From assembly GCA_022425465.1 (NCBI GenBank), contig JAKMFK010000303.1:1-14339 (forward strand): a stretch of 14,339 nucleotides of DNA, given 5' to 3'. The notes beneath the pieces were generated by a model. It was given only the letters and a program-made list of their open reading frames with translations, had not been told where the DNA came from and did not search any database. This stretch comes from Bacteroidia bacterium (GTDB lineage: Bacteria > Bacteroidota > Bacteroidia > NS11-12g > UBA9320). The number at the start of each line of letters is the position of its first letter. Position 1 is the stretch's first letter. Shown here one piece after another: positions 1 through 8,306 of the stretch. The translations under genes and the position numbers were made by a program.

Positions 1-1415
1 TAGGATTAAGTAATGTAACCCATAGTGGCCAAGTAGGAATTAGCAGAAGTTTCACAAATAATTTATACGACGATAAAAGACTACGCTCTACATCATTAGG
101 TGCTTTTGAACGATACGACTTAAACCTAAAATACCATTATAAGATTCTTCCTAGTATAACGCTTAATATTCAAAGTGATAACTCTATCATACATACACAA
201 AACAAGGGTGACATCATCACTGGAACATCACGTGTTAGAGATCACGAAAATGACTTTAATAAACATAACATATATGGCTCACTTCAACTAAAAGCCTCTA
301 AAAATCATACCCTATCACTAGAAGGAATGCTACATCATTTTAAAAATAGAAATACACTTATTGATAAGGATTTAAATACGGGACAACAAGATGCTAACTC
401 AAATTTTATTACCCACCCCAACACAGGATATAATCAAGGCTTAATTAGACTTTCTCTTAAATCATTCAACAAGCCTTTAGGGTATTCATTAGGGATTGAT
501 TTAAGTAATACAAGAGATAACACGTACCCATTTATTGATGCTATAGCAACAGTTTATAATGACTACACTGCTTATGGGATTCTATCTTACAGACTTAAAA
601 ATACACTCATTTTTAATGGTGGTTTAAGTTTATGGCACAACAACTTAACAGGAAATTTTCTTTTGCCTCAATTTCAAATCAAACTTGCTCCTAGAGAAGT
701 TATTCAACTCAATTTTACATCAAATGCATCCGTATCCTATGCCTCTTTTAGCCAACTATTTTATCCAACAAATTTCAATAATAGAATAAGAAATAATGTT
801 TTACTAGACCCAATAAAACAAAATACTATCCACGTCAATATTATTTTGAATCAAAAGAATCTAAATGCTGCAAGTGGCCTTGTCTTTATAACTAAAAATA
901 ACATACCTCGAGTATCCAAATCAAATACGTTTGTTTCAACTGGCAAATCTTCAAGTTTTTCAACGTATGCTAGCATCACTTTATCCAATGAATTATTAAC
1001 AATCAAGCCTAGTGCAATGATGCATGCGATTAACGATACAAGAGACACTGGTAATTTCACCTTTTTTTATCCTGAACTAAATCTAAATACCCATGTTAAT
1101 ATTCCCAACTCCAACCTAAAACTAGGACTAAGTGCAAAATACATCGGTACACACACTAATTCTTTTATTGCAAATGATGAAATATACATCGCTGAACAAC
1201 AAAAAATGCGTTTTCTTTCTATAAGAATTCAAAGAGGCTTCATCAAAGAAAAACTCAATATTTCCTTTGGCATTAATAATATTCTTCAATCACCGTTCAT
1301 AAACAATGACATATACAGATTAACCGAAATTGATCGAGAGATTATTGAAAATGAAAGAGTTATAAGCGGATACCCTAGGTCATTTACATTCAAAGTTACA
1401 TACACGAACCCATGA
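1..1415 (+). CDS. TonB-dependent outer-membrane receptor, C-terminal part (5' end outside window)
   Basis: The frame is open from base 3, so the visible 470 codons are the C-terminal part of a longer gene; the first ATG at 327 is internal. The protein is rich in short alternating strands of polar and hydrophobic residues, for example IYGSLQLKASKNHTLSLEG and LNISFGINNILQSPF, which is the pattern of a 22-strand TonB-dependent receptor barrel. It ends in RSFTFKVTYTNP, resembling the last strand of such receptors (usually GxPRxFxxxxxYxF). The plug domain and any CarboxypepD_reg-like N-terminus lie upstream of the window. Such receptors import haem, siderophores, B12 or glycans across the outer membrane using TonB/ExbBD energy. 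The stop overlaps the start of the next gene (ATGA at 1412-1415), implying one transcript and translational coupling. Because that neighbour looks HmuY-like, a haem/porphyrin substrate (HmuR-like) is the favoured inference. Receptor class is fairly sure; substrate is not. Confidence 0.82.
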   Translation, partial: GLSNVTHSGQVGISRSFTNNLYDDKRLRSTSLGAFERYDLNLKYHYKILPSITLNIQSDNSIIHTQNKGDIITGTSRVRDHENDFNKHNIYGSLQLKASKNHTLSLEGMLHHFKNRNTLIDKDLNTGQQDANSNFITHPNTGYNQGLIRLSLKSFNKPLGYSLGIDLSNTRDNTYPFIDAIATVYNDYTAYGILSYRLKNTLIFNGGLSLWHNNLTGNFLLPQFQIKLAPREVIQLNFTSNASVSYASFSQLFYPTNFNNRIRNNVLLDPIKQNTIHVNIILNQKNLNAASGLVFITKNNIPRVSKSNTFVSTGKSSSFSTYASITLSNELLTIKPSAMMHAINDTRDTGNFTFFYPELNLNTHVNIPNSNLKLGLSAKYIGTHTNSFIANDEIYIAEQQKMRFLSIRIQRGFIKEKLNISFGINNILQSPFINNDIYRLTEIDREIIENERVISGYPRSFTFKVTYTNP

Positions 1416-2413
1416 GAAAGACATCCTATATCATCTTAACTTTTTTACTTTCTTATTGCTTTACTCCTGATGGATATTTACCTAAAATTGATACGGAAAA
1501 AATTAACATAAATTTAAGTTCAACTAAAAATCCATCTACATTCATCAAACTGGGTTATCCTCCAAGTTTTCTTACCCAAGAAAAAAATAATTGGCAACTA
1601 AAATTTGAAAATGCAACAGATAGATGGGATATATACACCAACCCTGACCAACCTATTCGAGTATTCAATACCAAAATCAATCGATATGATCTAATCAATA
1701 AAAACTCAATCGACAGAAATACTAGTTGGGAATTTGATAAGGTAAAATCAAGTTATGTTAAAAGTATAATTGGTACTTGGGGGGATTTCAACTTTCCGAA
1801 TCCCCAATCATACAAAGATGTTTATATCATAAATTGGGGTCAAGATACATTGGAGTATTACTACAAATTTCAAATTTTAGATGCAGGTATCAATACATAT
1901 CATTTTAAATATGGTCCATTAGATGGTCCTTCCCATTTTTTAGACACTATATATAAAGATGAGATTCAACTTTACTCTTATTTCTCATTAGTCAATAATG
2001 AGCAAGTAAAATCCATTGAACCTAGTACAAGAGAATGGCATATTCAACTAAATTATCAAGTAGATTCAATCACAAAACATCCTAAGATTCCATATTCATC
2101 CACCTCATCTAATACTATAGGGTTATTCCCTAGTGTTGAACTAAATCATCGCCATGTTAAAACATACATTGACAGTTTGATGAATTATGAGCAAATTAAT
2201 TACATCAATTCCAAAGATTTTACATTTGAAAAGTCTGAAAATATACTTGGATTATTTTATCAAAAAGACCCAACTACAAACCAAATTAAGATAAATCCCA
2301 AACAAACTTTAATTGTACAGAGTCTTGATGAATTTTATGCAATTAGAGCTATCAATCTCACTGGTTCTTCAATCAGTAATCATTCCATAACATTAGAAAT
2401 CAAAAAGCTTTAG
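1412..2413 (+). CDS. HmuY-family-like haem-binding lipoprotein (putative)
   Basis: A 333-residue exported protein. The N-terminus MRKTSYIILTFLLSYC is a short signal peptide ending in a possible lipobox (LSYC, Cys16); Tyr at -1 is non-standard, so lipidation is uncertain. The body shows the order of motifs I associate with Bacteroidota HmuY-family proteins: a WQLKFE segment (61-66, usually SWDLxFE), RWDIYTN (71-77), WGDFNFP (123-129), DVYIINWG (136-143, usually VYILDRG), YKFQILD (151-157) and YHFKYGPLDG (163-172). HmuY of Porphyromonas binds haem and hands it to the receptor HmuR. Here the gene directly follows a TonB-dependent receptor with a 4-bp overlap, the expected partnership although the order is receptor first. 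Residues 180-333 have no motif I recognise and may be a second domain. The haem ligands of HmuY (two His in P. gingivalis) cannot be assigned by eye. Family membership is by remembered pattern, not alignment. Confidence 0.6.
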   Translation: MRKTSYIILTFLLSYCFTPDGYLPKIDTEKININLSSTKNPSTFIKLGYPPSFLTQEKNNWQLKFENATDRWDIYTNPDQPIRVFNTKINRYDLINKNSIDRNTSWEFDKVKSSYVKSIIGTWGDFNFPNPQSYKDVYIINWGQDTLEYYYKFQILDAGINTYHFKYGPLDGPSHFLDTIYKDEIQLYSYFSLVNNEQVKSIEPSTREWHIQLNYQVDSITKHPKIPYSSTSSNTIGLFPSVELNHRHVKTYIDSLMNYEQINYINSKDFTFEKSENILGLFYQKDPTTNQIKINPKQTLIVQSLDEFYAIRAINLTGSSISNHSITLEIKKL

Positions 2414-3732
2414 TAGAAATGAAAAGAGGCTTTCTGAAATGTCCCTGAGCTCATCAATAAAATATTATCCCCATTTTCAAAAGACCTATTTACTATTTTC
2501 TCTAATTCTATTTTCGAATTAATAATACTCACAGCTCCAAAACACTTTTTAACAAAAGAAGACTCTATATATTCCATTTTTTTGTGTTCAAAAACAGCAT
2601 CGTTATAAAACACGATTGCATGATCGGCTGCATCCATTGCATTCTTATATAATGGAATAAACTCTCTCGTCAGACTACTAAATGTATGTAATTCAAACAC
2701 AGCTAACAATGTCCCATTATATGATTCTTTTATTGCATCTGTTGTTGCTTTAAGCTTACTCGGTGAGTGAGCGAAATCTCGATAAACGACATGGCCATTT
2801 TTATCAAAAATCTTCTCCATCCTCTTCCCAGCACCAGTGAAATTTGAAATTGCTGCATAAAATTCACGCCCATAAATTCCTAATTCGGCACATACCAATT
2901 GAGCTGCATGTAAATTCTCTAAATTATGCTTGCCAACAATCTTCAATGGATACCATGATCCCTCATGAAAAATTTCTGACCCGTCGGGTGTATTTTTATA
3001 TTCTGGAGTATCATATGCCCTATTTAAAGTGGTTGTTTCTTGCACTAATTTTTGAAGATGGACATCATTCTTGTACCAAAAAAAGTGACCTTTAGTTACA
3101 TGACTATTCATGTATTTCTGAAATGTATCTAAATACAAATCGAATGTAGGAAAGACATTAATGTGGTCATATGCTACCCCTGTAATTATTGAAATATGTG
3201 GATTATACCATAAAAACTTAGATCGTAAATCCAAGGGTGAGCTTAAATATTCATCCCCTTCAATAATTATTAATGGTTCATCAGATATTTTAACGGACAA
3301 CTCAAACCCATTGATAGATGATCCAACTAAATAGTCAAAATCCACATTCATATTAGATAATACAAACATGATCATTGCAGTAGTCGTTGTTTTACCATGA
3401 CTACCTGCTATAACAACCCGCTTTTTACCAATACTTTCTGCAGCAATAAACTCGGGGAACGACATGATTTTCAAACCTAAATGTTTAGCTTTTAAAAGTT
3501 CAGGATTATCTTTTCTGGCATGCATCCCAAGAATAACTACATCTATATCTGATGTGATTACATCCTCATTCCATCCAATTTGTGGAAGTAGGTCATTTTC
3601 TTTTAGATTAGTCTTGGCAGGATCATATATCGCATCATCAGAACCAGTCACATGATGACCCTTTCTTTTCAATGCAATTGCTAGATTGTGCATTATTGCT
3701 CCACCTATCGCTATCAAATGAATTCGCTTCAA
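2410..3732 (-). CDS. mpl: Mpl/MurC-like Mur ligase ('peptidoglycan synthetase')
   Basis: A 440-residue Mur ligase, close to the usual 450-460 of Mpl. The N-terminal Rossmann segment is RIHLIAIGGAIMHNLAIAL (3-21), followed by HHVTGSDD (26-33). The ATP loop is GSHGKTTTT (110-118). EGDEYLSSPLD (158-168), YDHINVFPT (188-196), GKHNLENLHAA (267-277) and RDFAHSPSK (318-326) follow in Mur order. Mpl ligates UDP-MurNAc to the recycled tripeptide L-Ala-gamma-D-Glu-meso-DAP in the cytoplasm, returning wall fragments to synthesis. The IGGAIMHN signature favours this branch over MurC, but function is inferred. The start is TTG at 3732-3730: an in-frame stop lies only five codons upstream, there is no ATG between, and the protein must begin here to keep the glycine-rich loop. 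Its stop overlaps the convergent HmuY-like gene by 4 bp, with no terminator between. The gene is divergent from the glycosyltransferase. Confidence 0.85.
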   Translation of the reverse strand: MKRIHLIAIGGAIMHNLAIALKRKGHHVTGSDDAIYDPAKTNLKENDLLPQIGWNEDVITSDIDVVILGMHARKDNPELLKAKHLGLKIMSFPEFIAAESIGKKRVVIAGSHGKTTTTAMIMFVLSNMNVDFDYLVGSSINGFELSVKISDEPLIIIEGDEYLSSPLDLRSKFLWYNPHISIITGVAYDHINVFPTFDLYLDTFQKYMNSHVTKGHFFWYKNDVHLQKLVQETTTLNRAYDTPEYKNTPDGSEIFHEGSWYPLKIVGKHNLENLHAAQLVCAELGIYGREFYAAISNFTGAGKRMEKIFDKNGHVVYRDFAHSPSKLKATTDAIKESYNGTLLAVFELHTFSSLTREFIPLYKNAMDAADHAIVFYNDAVFEHKKMEYIESSFVKKCFGAVSIINSKIELEKIVNRSFENGDNILLMSSGTFQKASFHFY

Positions 3733-3771
3733 GTTTTTCTGATTTTATTTTAATTCTAGCGAATTTATAAC

Positions 3772-3779
3772 CAAAAATA
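3772..3779 (-). promoter_or_regulatory. Bacteroidota-type -7 element upstream of the Mur ligase gene
   Basis: Read on the minus strand this is TATTTTTG, an exact match to the TAnnTTTG -7 consensus known for the Bacteroidota primary sigma factor. It would start transcription about 7 bases downstream, giving a leader of roughly 30 bases before the TTG start. A TTTG lies upstream (3810-3807 on the minus strand) but 27 bases away, farther than the usual 19-21, so the -33 element is doubtful. The 136-bp interval 3733-3868 between the divergent genes holds nothing else I can recognise apart from a near-match TTAATTTG at 3856-3863 on the plus strand, right before the glycosyltransferase ATG. Confidence 0.4.
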
Positions 3780-3868
3780 AAGAAACGATAAACCGTCATC
3801 CTTTTACAAAAATTAATGGCTTATTTAGTTTACACCCACATTACTAATTTATGCGTTAATTTGCATGA

Positions 3869-4798
3869 ATGATATCGGTAGTTTTACCCATATATAATGA
3901 AGAAAAAGGGCTACCTTCTTTTGTTGATGACCTTTACAACCAGATGAAGAATATTAATCAAAAATTTGAAATTATTCTCGTAAATGATGGTAGTACTGAT
4001 CAATCCCTTCAACTTATTCAATCACTCTGTGCTAACTATTCCGAGTTAAAATTTATTGGTTTAAGTCGAAATTTTGGACATCAGATTGCTGTTTCTGCCG
4101 GAATAGATTATGCTTCAGGAGATCAAGTCATATTAATGGATGCCGATGGGCAAGATCCTCCAGAGTTAATCCCAGATTTGGTTCACAAGATGAACGAGGG
4201 ATATGATGTAGTCTACGCAAAACGGATTAAAAGAGCTAATGAGTCATTCATGAAAAAATGGACTGCAAGTATTTTTTACAAGATTCTTAACAAAATTACA
4301 TCGATAGAAATTCCCGTTGATACTGGCGATTTCAGAATAATCAACCGCAAAGTCGTCAACGCACTTAAGCAAATGCCTGAAAAACAACGATATTTAAGAG
4401 GACAAATTGCATGGTTAGGTTTCAAACAGACCCCTATCGAGTATGAAAGAAAAGGAAGAAATGCAGGAGAGACCAATTACACTTATAAAAAAATGATCGG
4501 TTTAGCTTTTGATGCCATCACCTCATTCTCTAACTGGCCACTTCGTTTGGCTACAATATCTGGATTTGTATGTGCAATCCTTGGATTTATACTTATACTG
4601 TACACTTTATATGCTAAATTTATCCTAAAAATTTATGAACCTGGCTGGCCTTCTCTTATGATTAGCATTGTATTTCTGGGAGGAATTCAACTGCTTGGGA
4701 TTGGTATGATTGGAGAATATATTGCTCGCATAAATGATAATGTAAAAAAAAGACCCTTATACTTGGTAGATGATACCAATATAGACATTCATGCATAA
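3869..4798 (+). CDS. GtrB/DPM1-type family 2 glycosyltransferase with two C-terminal membrane helices
   Basis: A 309-residue GT-A fold glycosyltransferase. ISVVLPIYNEEKG (2-14) is the first strand of the nucleotide-binding fold, NDGSTD (39-44) and DADGQDPPE (91-99) carry the nucleotide-sugar and metal-binding aspartates, and DTGDFRI (151-157) and RYLRG (174-178) match the acceptor side of polyprenyl-phosphate glycosyltransferases. Two hydrophobic helices follow at about 226-250 and 262-286, as in GtrB/YfdH/CsbB-like proteins that charge undecaprenyl phosphate with a hexose at the inner membrane. The donor sugar cannot be read from sequence. The start is ATG at 3869; an ATG four bases earlier is out of frame. 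The gene overlaps the next by 8 bp, so the two are probably co-translated. A wall or surface-glycan role is inference. Confidence 0.88.
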   Translation: MISVVLPIYNEEKGLPSFVDDLYNQMKNINQKFEIILVNDGSTDQSLQLIQSLCANYSELKFIGLSRNFGHQIAVSAGIDYASGDQVILMDADGQDPPELIPDLVHKMNEGYDVVYAKRIKRANESFMKKWTASIFYKILNKITSIEIPVDTGDFRIINRKVVNALKQMPEKQRYLRGQIAWLGFKQTPIEYERKGRNAGETNYTYKKMIGLAFDAITSFSNWPLRLATISGFVCAILGFILILYTLYAKFILKIYEPGWPSLMISIVFLGGIQLLGIGMIGEYIARINDNVKKRPLYLVDDTNIDIHA

Positions 4799-5348
4799 TA
4801 TCGAACCCTATTTTCTTTGGAGAGATCTATATAAGTCTGAGCATGATCCCAATGCTTTAAACTATAAAAATCAGTATTCCGAATTTCACTATACCAACAA
4901 AGTATATAACTATGTACTTCATCCTCAATGGGATAATTTCGGAAGTGATACTTTATTATACAAACTGATTTATGCTGATTATGAGGAACAATTCTGCATC
5001 ATTGAATTAATTGGCGAATGGAATGATGCAATAAACAATGACATCATGTTATTGAAAACAGAACTCATTGACCAAATTATTGACTGTGGGATTCAAAATT
5101 TTGTCATTATTATGGAAAATGTACTTAATTTCCATGCTGATGAAAATGATTATTATCAAGAGTGGAAAGGAGATATTCAAGGAGAAATTTATTTAATCAA
5201 TGCACTCCCCCATGTATTGGATGAATTGTACCGTTATCATCTTAATCTTCAGCTTTCATTTGGTGGTCGTTTAAATGATATTGATTGGAGAAAACTAAAA
5301 CCAGAGCAAATTATTGAACTATTAGAAACTAAATTTTTAGAAGGATAA
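4791..5348 (+). CDS. Conserved hypothetical protein, possibly STAS-like fold
   Basis: A 185-residue soluble protein without signal peptide or membrane helix. I do not know a function. It begins inside the glycosyltransferase gene (8-bp overlap), so translation is probably coupled. Distinct blocks are GEWNDAINNDI (75-85), ENVLNFHADENDYYQEW (109-125), FGGRLNDIDW (157-166) and RKLKPEQI (167-174), rich in Trp, Asn and Asp as in a conserved rather than random protein. I recall similar blocks in uncharacterised Bacteroidota proteins. The alternation of strands (CIIELIGEW, FVIIMENV, LNLQLSFGG) with intervening helices is compatible with an anti-sigma-antagonist (STAS)-like alpha/beta fold, but this is a guess from secondary-structure pattern. 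It is followed after 34 bp by the SNF2 ATPase gene. Confidence 0.75.
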   Translation: MHNIEPYFLWRDLYKSEHDPNALNYKNQYSEFHYTNKVYNYVLHPQWDNFGSDTLLYKLIYADYEEQFCIIELIGEWNDAINNDIMLLKTELIDQIIDCGIQNFVIIMENVLNFHADENDYYQEWKGDIQGEIYLINALPHVLDELYRYHLNLQLSFGGRLNDIDWRKLKPEQIIELLETKFLEG

Positions 5349-5382
5349 AATAGATTTTATTGCGAAATAATCTCGTTGTATA

Positions 5383-8265
5383 TTGCTCGATTTTACAATT
5401 CGTAATAATAGCTTGAAAGTAGAAAACAACTCAAAGTATAAATTAGTATTCAGTATTCACCAACACCCCCAACTTGGAGTGGTGATAAACCCATATATAA
5501 TAGCTTATACACTTCAAAACACACTATCTCTAACTTATCAAAAAGTATTTTCAGGCAATGCCTCATATTATGATAAATTATCAGATAAGGACCTCCAACT
5601 AATCAAGTTACTCGACCCATTGATGATTGAGAATATTATTCGAAAGTTTTCACCCAAACAAAAAATTCGTCCAAAAGAATACTTCCAAAAGTATTTTGAT
5701 AAATCTTTTTTTAAAGAAGAAATTAGACCCTACATAGATGAGATTATATCTAATTTTTTCAAAAATATTGATCATTCAAATAATCAGATATACCTAGCAG
5801 ATGAGATTAACCCAGCAGCTTATCCAATAGAAATCAAAGCCGATTTCACCAAGGTTCTTTTTCATTTTCGAAAAAATGAAAACGGCACATCTTACTTCGT
5901 AACGCTTAAACATGATGATGAAAGAATTTTGTTTATGAAACAGAATGGACTTTTGCTTTCTTCAAAACCAGCACGAATATTGGTTCACAATACCATTTAT
6001 AAATTTTATGATTTTGTGGATGGCAATAAAATTGGCATCTTCCTACATAAAAAATACATCCATATTAAACCTGAAAATCAAAAATCCTATTATCAGAAAT
6101 TTGTACGCCACTTGCTTGAAACTTCACCAGTATTAGCTCAAGGATTTTCAATAGAGACTAAAAAAGAATCGGCAACTCCTCAGATATCAATTGCCCAAAA
6201 AAATGGGATTTTTGGTTTTAATTTAGCTATTTGCTATGGTCAGGATAAGTTCGATTATCATCCCAATAAATTTTTTCATGTAAAGATTAATTGGGAAGAC
6301 AATGAACCTGTATTTACAAAATATAAAAGGTCAGTAATTTGGGAATCAAATAAATCAAATCTTTTAATTGAAAAAGGACTAACTCATCAAGAAGGATCAT
6401 TTTTCAATGGCAACTTTGACACACTTCAGCAATGCGTTGGTTGGATACAAAAACAATTTGATTTTTTAACTCAAAACCACTTTGAAATAACCAGTGATTT
6501 GGACTTTTCTCTGAATATTACAAAACCTATTCTCGAATATGCTATTCAAGATCAAATTGATTGGTTCGATTTAAAAATGATAGTCACTATCGGTGAGTAT
6601 AAAATCCCCTTTAGCAAAATCGTCTCTGTGATGAAAAAAGGTCAGACTCAAATGATCCTTCCAAATGGCGAACTTTTTCTTTTCTCTGAGGAATGGTTTG
6701 CATTGGGCGAATCACTATTTCATACCAAACAACAAAACAATCAATACGCCATCCAGAAATATGAACTGAACATCCTAAACCATATCCAATCACAGGAAAT
6801 AAAAAAGCACCTAAACAAGTTGGTAAACATTCAAGATGAGTCTACACATTCCCTTTTTAAAGGTAGTCTGAGACCCTATCAAAAAGATGGATTAAGTTGG
6901 CTAATGTTTCTAATGAATAACCGTTTTGGAGGAATTTTAGCTGACGATATGGGGTTAGGGAAAACGATCCAAGCACTTGCATTCATCCAAAAGGTATATC
7001 ATACGCTTCCCCAACAAAAAAGCACACCCCCTTTTCTTATAGTTGCCCCAACATCATTACTTTTTAATTGGGTAAATGAATGTTCAAAATTTACACCAGA
7101 ACTAAAAGTTTGCATTCATTCGGGGAACAAACGTCATAAGGAATTAAATAAACTTAGAAATATAGACTTGATTATCACTAGTTATGGACTGATTCGAAAT
7201 GATGCTGAATTATTTGAACAAGCCCAATTTGAAATCATCTTGTTGGACGAGAGTCAAAATATTAAAAATTACTCTGCAAAAACCACCCAGTATATTAATA
7301 AACTAAAAGCTAACTGTAGAATTGCTCTTACTGGAACACCCATCGAAAACACCATTAAAGACTTATGGAGTCAAATGAATTTTTTAAACAAAGGATTACT
7401 TGGTTCCTTAAATCAGTTTAATGAAAAATATGCCAAACCCATTGAAAAAGAGGATGACAGTAATAAAATTGAAGAATTAAAACGAATCATTAAGCCATTC
7501 TTACTTCGAAGAACAAAGGAAGAAGTTGCAAAAGACTTACCTGACATTCAAGAAAAAATTATCTATTGTAGGATGTCAGATGAGCAAGAAAAATATTACG
7601 AAAAAGTAAAATCAGAATACCGTAATAACCTTTTAAATATTGAAGACCATCAAAAATTCAAAGCATCCAAACTTTCTGTATTACAAGGACTTTCCAAATT
7701 ACGACAAATCTCTAATCATCCTATATTGATGGATAGTACCTATGCTCATGATAGTGGTAAACATGAACTCCTACTTGAAAAAATCAAGACCGGAATAGCT
7801 GATGGACATAAAATATTGGTGTTTTCTCAGTTCGTTACATACCTCGAATTACTCGAAAAAGCCCTCAAGAAATCATCCATTTCATATTACAAACTCACAG
7901 GGACCACTACCAAGGTAAAGAGACATCAATATGTCCATGAATTTCAAAGTCAAAATGCCTCCTGTGTCTTCTTAATCTCACTGAAAGCTGGGGGTGTTGG
8001 ACTTAATCTGACTGCTGCTGATTATGTCTTTATAGCTGACCCATGGTGGAACCCTGCTGCCGAGGCTCAGGCTAGAGACAGAAGTCATAGAATAGGACAA
8101 ACTAAACCTGTCTTTAGTTACAAGTTCATATCAAAAGGAACTATTGAAGAAAAAATAACGCGATTGCAAAATCAAAAGAAAAAAATGTCAAGCGATCTCA
8201 TTCATTCTGATGGGAGCATTCTCTCAAATCTGAATTTAGAAGACCTTAAACTTTTATTAGATTAA
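5383..8265 (+). CDS. SNF2-family DEAD/DEAH-like ATPase (Swi2/Snf2 helicase)
   Basis: A 960-residue protein whose C-terminal half (about 485-960) is a complete Swi2/Snf2 ATPase. RPYQKDGLSWL precedes motif I, LADDMGLGKT (519-528). Motif II is LLDESQN (620-626), motif III LTGTPIEN (649-656), and the second RecA lobe has LKAGGVGLNL (867-876), DPWWNP (886-891) and the arginine-finger motif QARDRSHRIGQ (896-906). These enzymes translocate on double-stranded DNA and displace proteins without strand separation; bacterial members such as RapA act on RNA polymerase, though most are unassigned. The N-terminal 480 residues match no domain I recognise, and I see no SWIM CxC...CxH zinc motif. The start is TTG at 5383: an in-frame TAA lies four codons before it (5368-5370), and the next in-frame ATG is about 80 residues downstream. 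It sits 34 bp after the hypothetical gene, probably the same transcript. Confidence 0.93.
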   Translation: MLDFTIRNNSLKVENNSKYKLVFSIHQHPQLGVVINPYIIAYTLQNTLSLTYQKVFSGNASYYDKLSDKDLQLIKLLDPLMIENIIRKFSPKQKIRPKEYFQKYFDKSFFKEEIRPYIDEIISNFFKNIDHSNNQIYLADEINPAAYPIEIKADFTKVLFHFRKNENGTSYFVTLKHDDERILFMKQNGLLLSSKPARILVHNTIYKFYDFVDGNKIGIFLHKKYIHIKPENQKSYYQKFVRHLLETSPVLAQGFSIETKKESATPQISIAQKNGIFGFNLAICYGQDKFDYHPNKFFHVKINWEDNEPVFTKYKRSVIWESNKSNLLIEKGLTHQEGSFFNGNFDTLQQCVGWIQKQFDFLTQNHFEITSDLDFSLNITKPILEYAIQDQIDWFDLKMIVTIGEYKIPFSKIVSVMKKGQTQMILPNGELFLFSEEWFALGESLFHTKQQNNQYAIQKYELNILNHIQSQEIKKHLNKLVNIQDESTHSLFKGSLRPYQKDGLSWLMFLMNNRFGGILADDMGLGKTIQALAFIQKVYHTLPQQKSTPPFLIVAPTSLLFNWVNECSKFTPELKVCIHSGNKRHKELNKLRNIDLIITSYGLIRNDAELFEQAQFEIILLDESQNIKNYSAKTTQYINKLKANCRIALTGTPIENTIKDLWSQMNFLNKGLLGSLNQFNEKYAKPIEKEDDSNKIEELKRIIKPFLLRRTKEEVAKDLPDIQEKIIYCRMSDEQEKYYEKVKSEYRNNLLNIEDHQKFKASKLSVLQGLSKLRQISNHPILMDSTYAHDSGKHELLLEKIKTGIADGHKILVFSQFVTYLELLEKALKKSSISYYKLTGTTTKVKRHQYVHEFQSQNASCVFLISLKAGGVGLNLTAADYVFIADPWWNPAAEAQARDRSHRIGQTKPVFSYKFISKGTIEEKITRLQNQKKKMSSDLIHSDGSILSNLNLEDLKLLLD

Positions 8266-8280
8266 TTAGACTATATCTAG

Positions 8281-8288
8281 TAAGTTTG
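8281..8288 (+). promoter_or_regulatory. Bacteroidota-type -7 element upstream of the T9SS cargo gene
   Basis: TAAGTTTG matches the TAnnTTTG consensus exactly and ends 18 bases before the ATG at 8307, predicting a leader of about a dozen bases. TTAG at 8257-8260, 20 bases upstream, is only a weak -33 TTTG match. The same octamer occurs before the YebC gene at 9996. It lies just after the SNF2 stop codon (8265), where no terminator is visible. Confidence 0.45.
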
Positions 8289-8306
8289 TAATCAAATCTT
8301 AAGCCC

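Noticed and set aside
327..329. ATG at 327 as the start of the receptor gene
   Set aside because: The same frame is open back to base 3 with barrel-like sequence, so the ATG is an internal methionine of a gene cut by the window edge.
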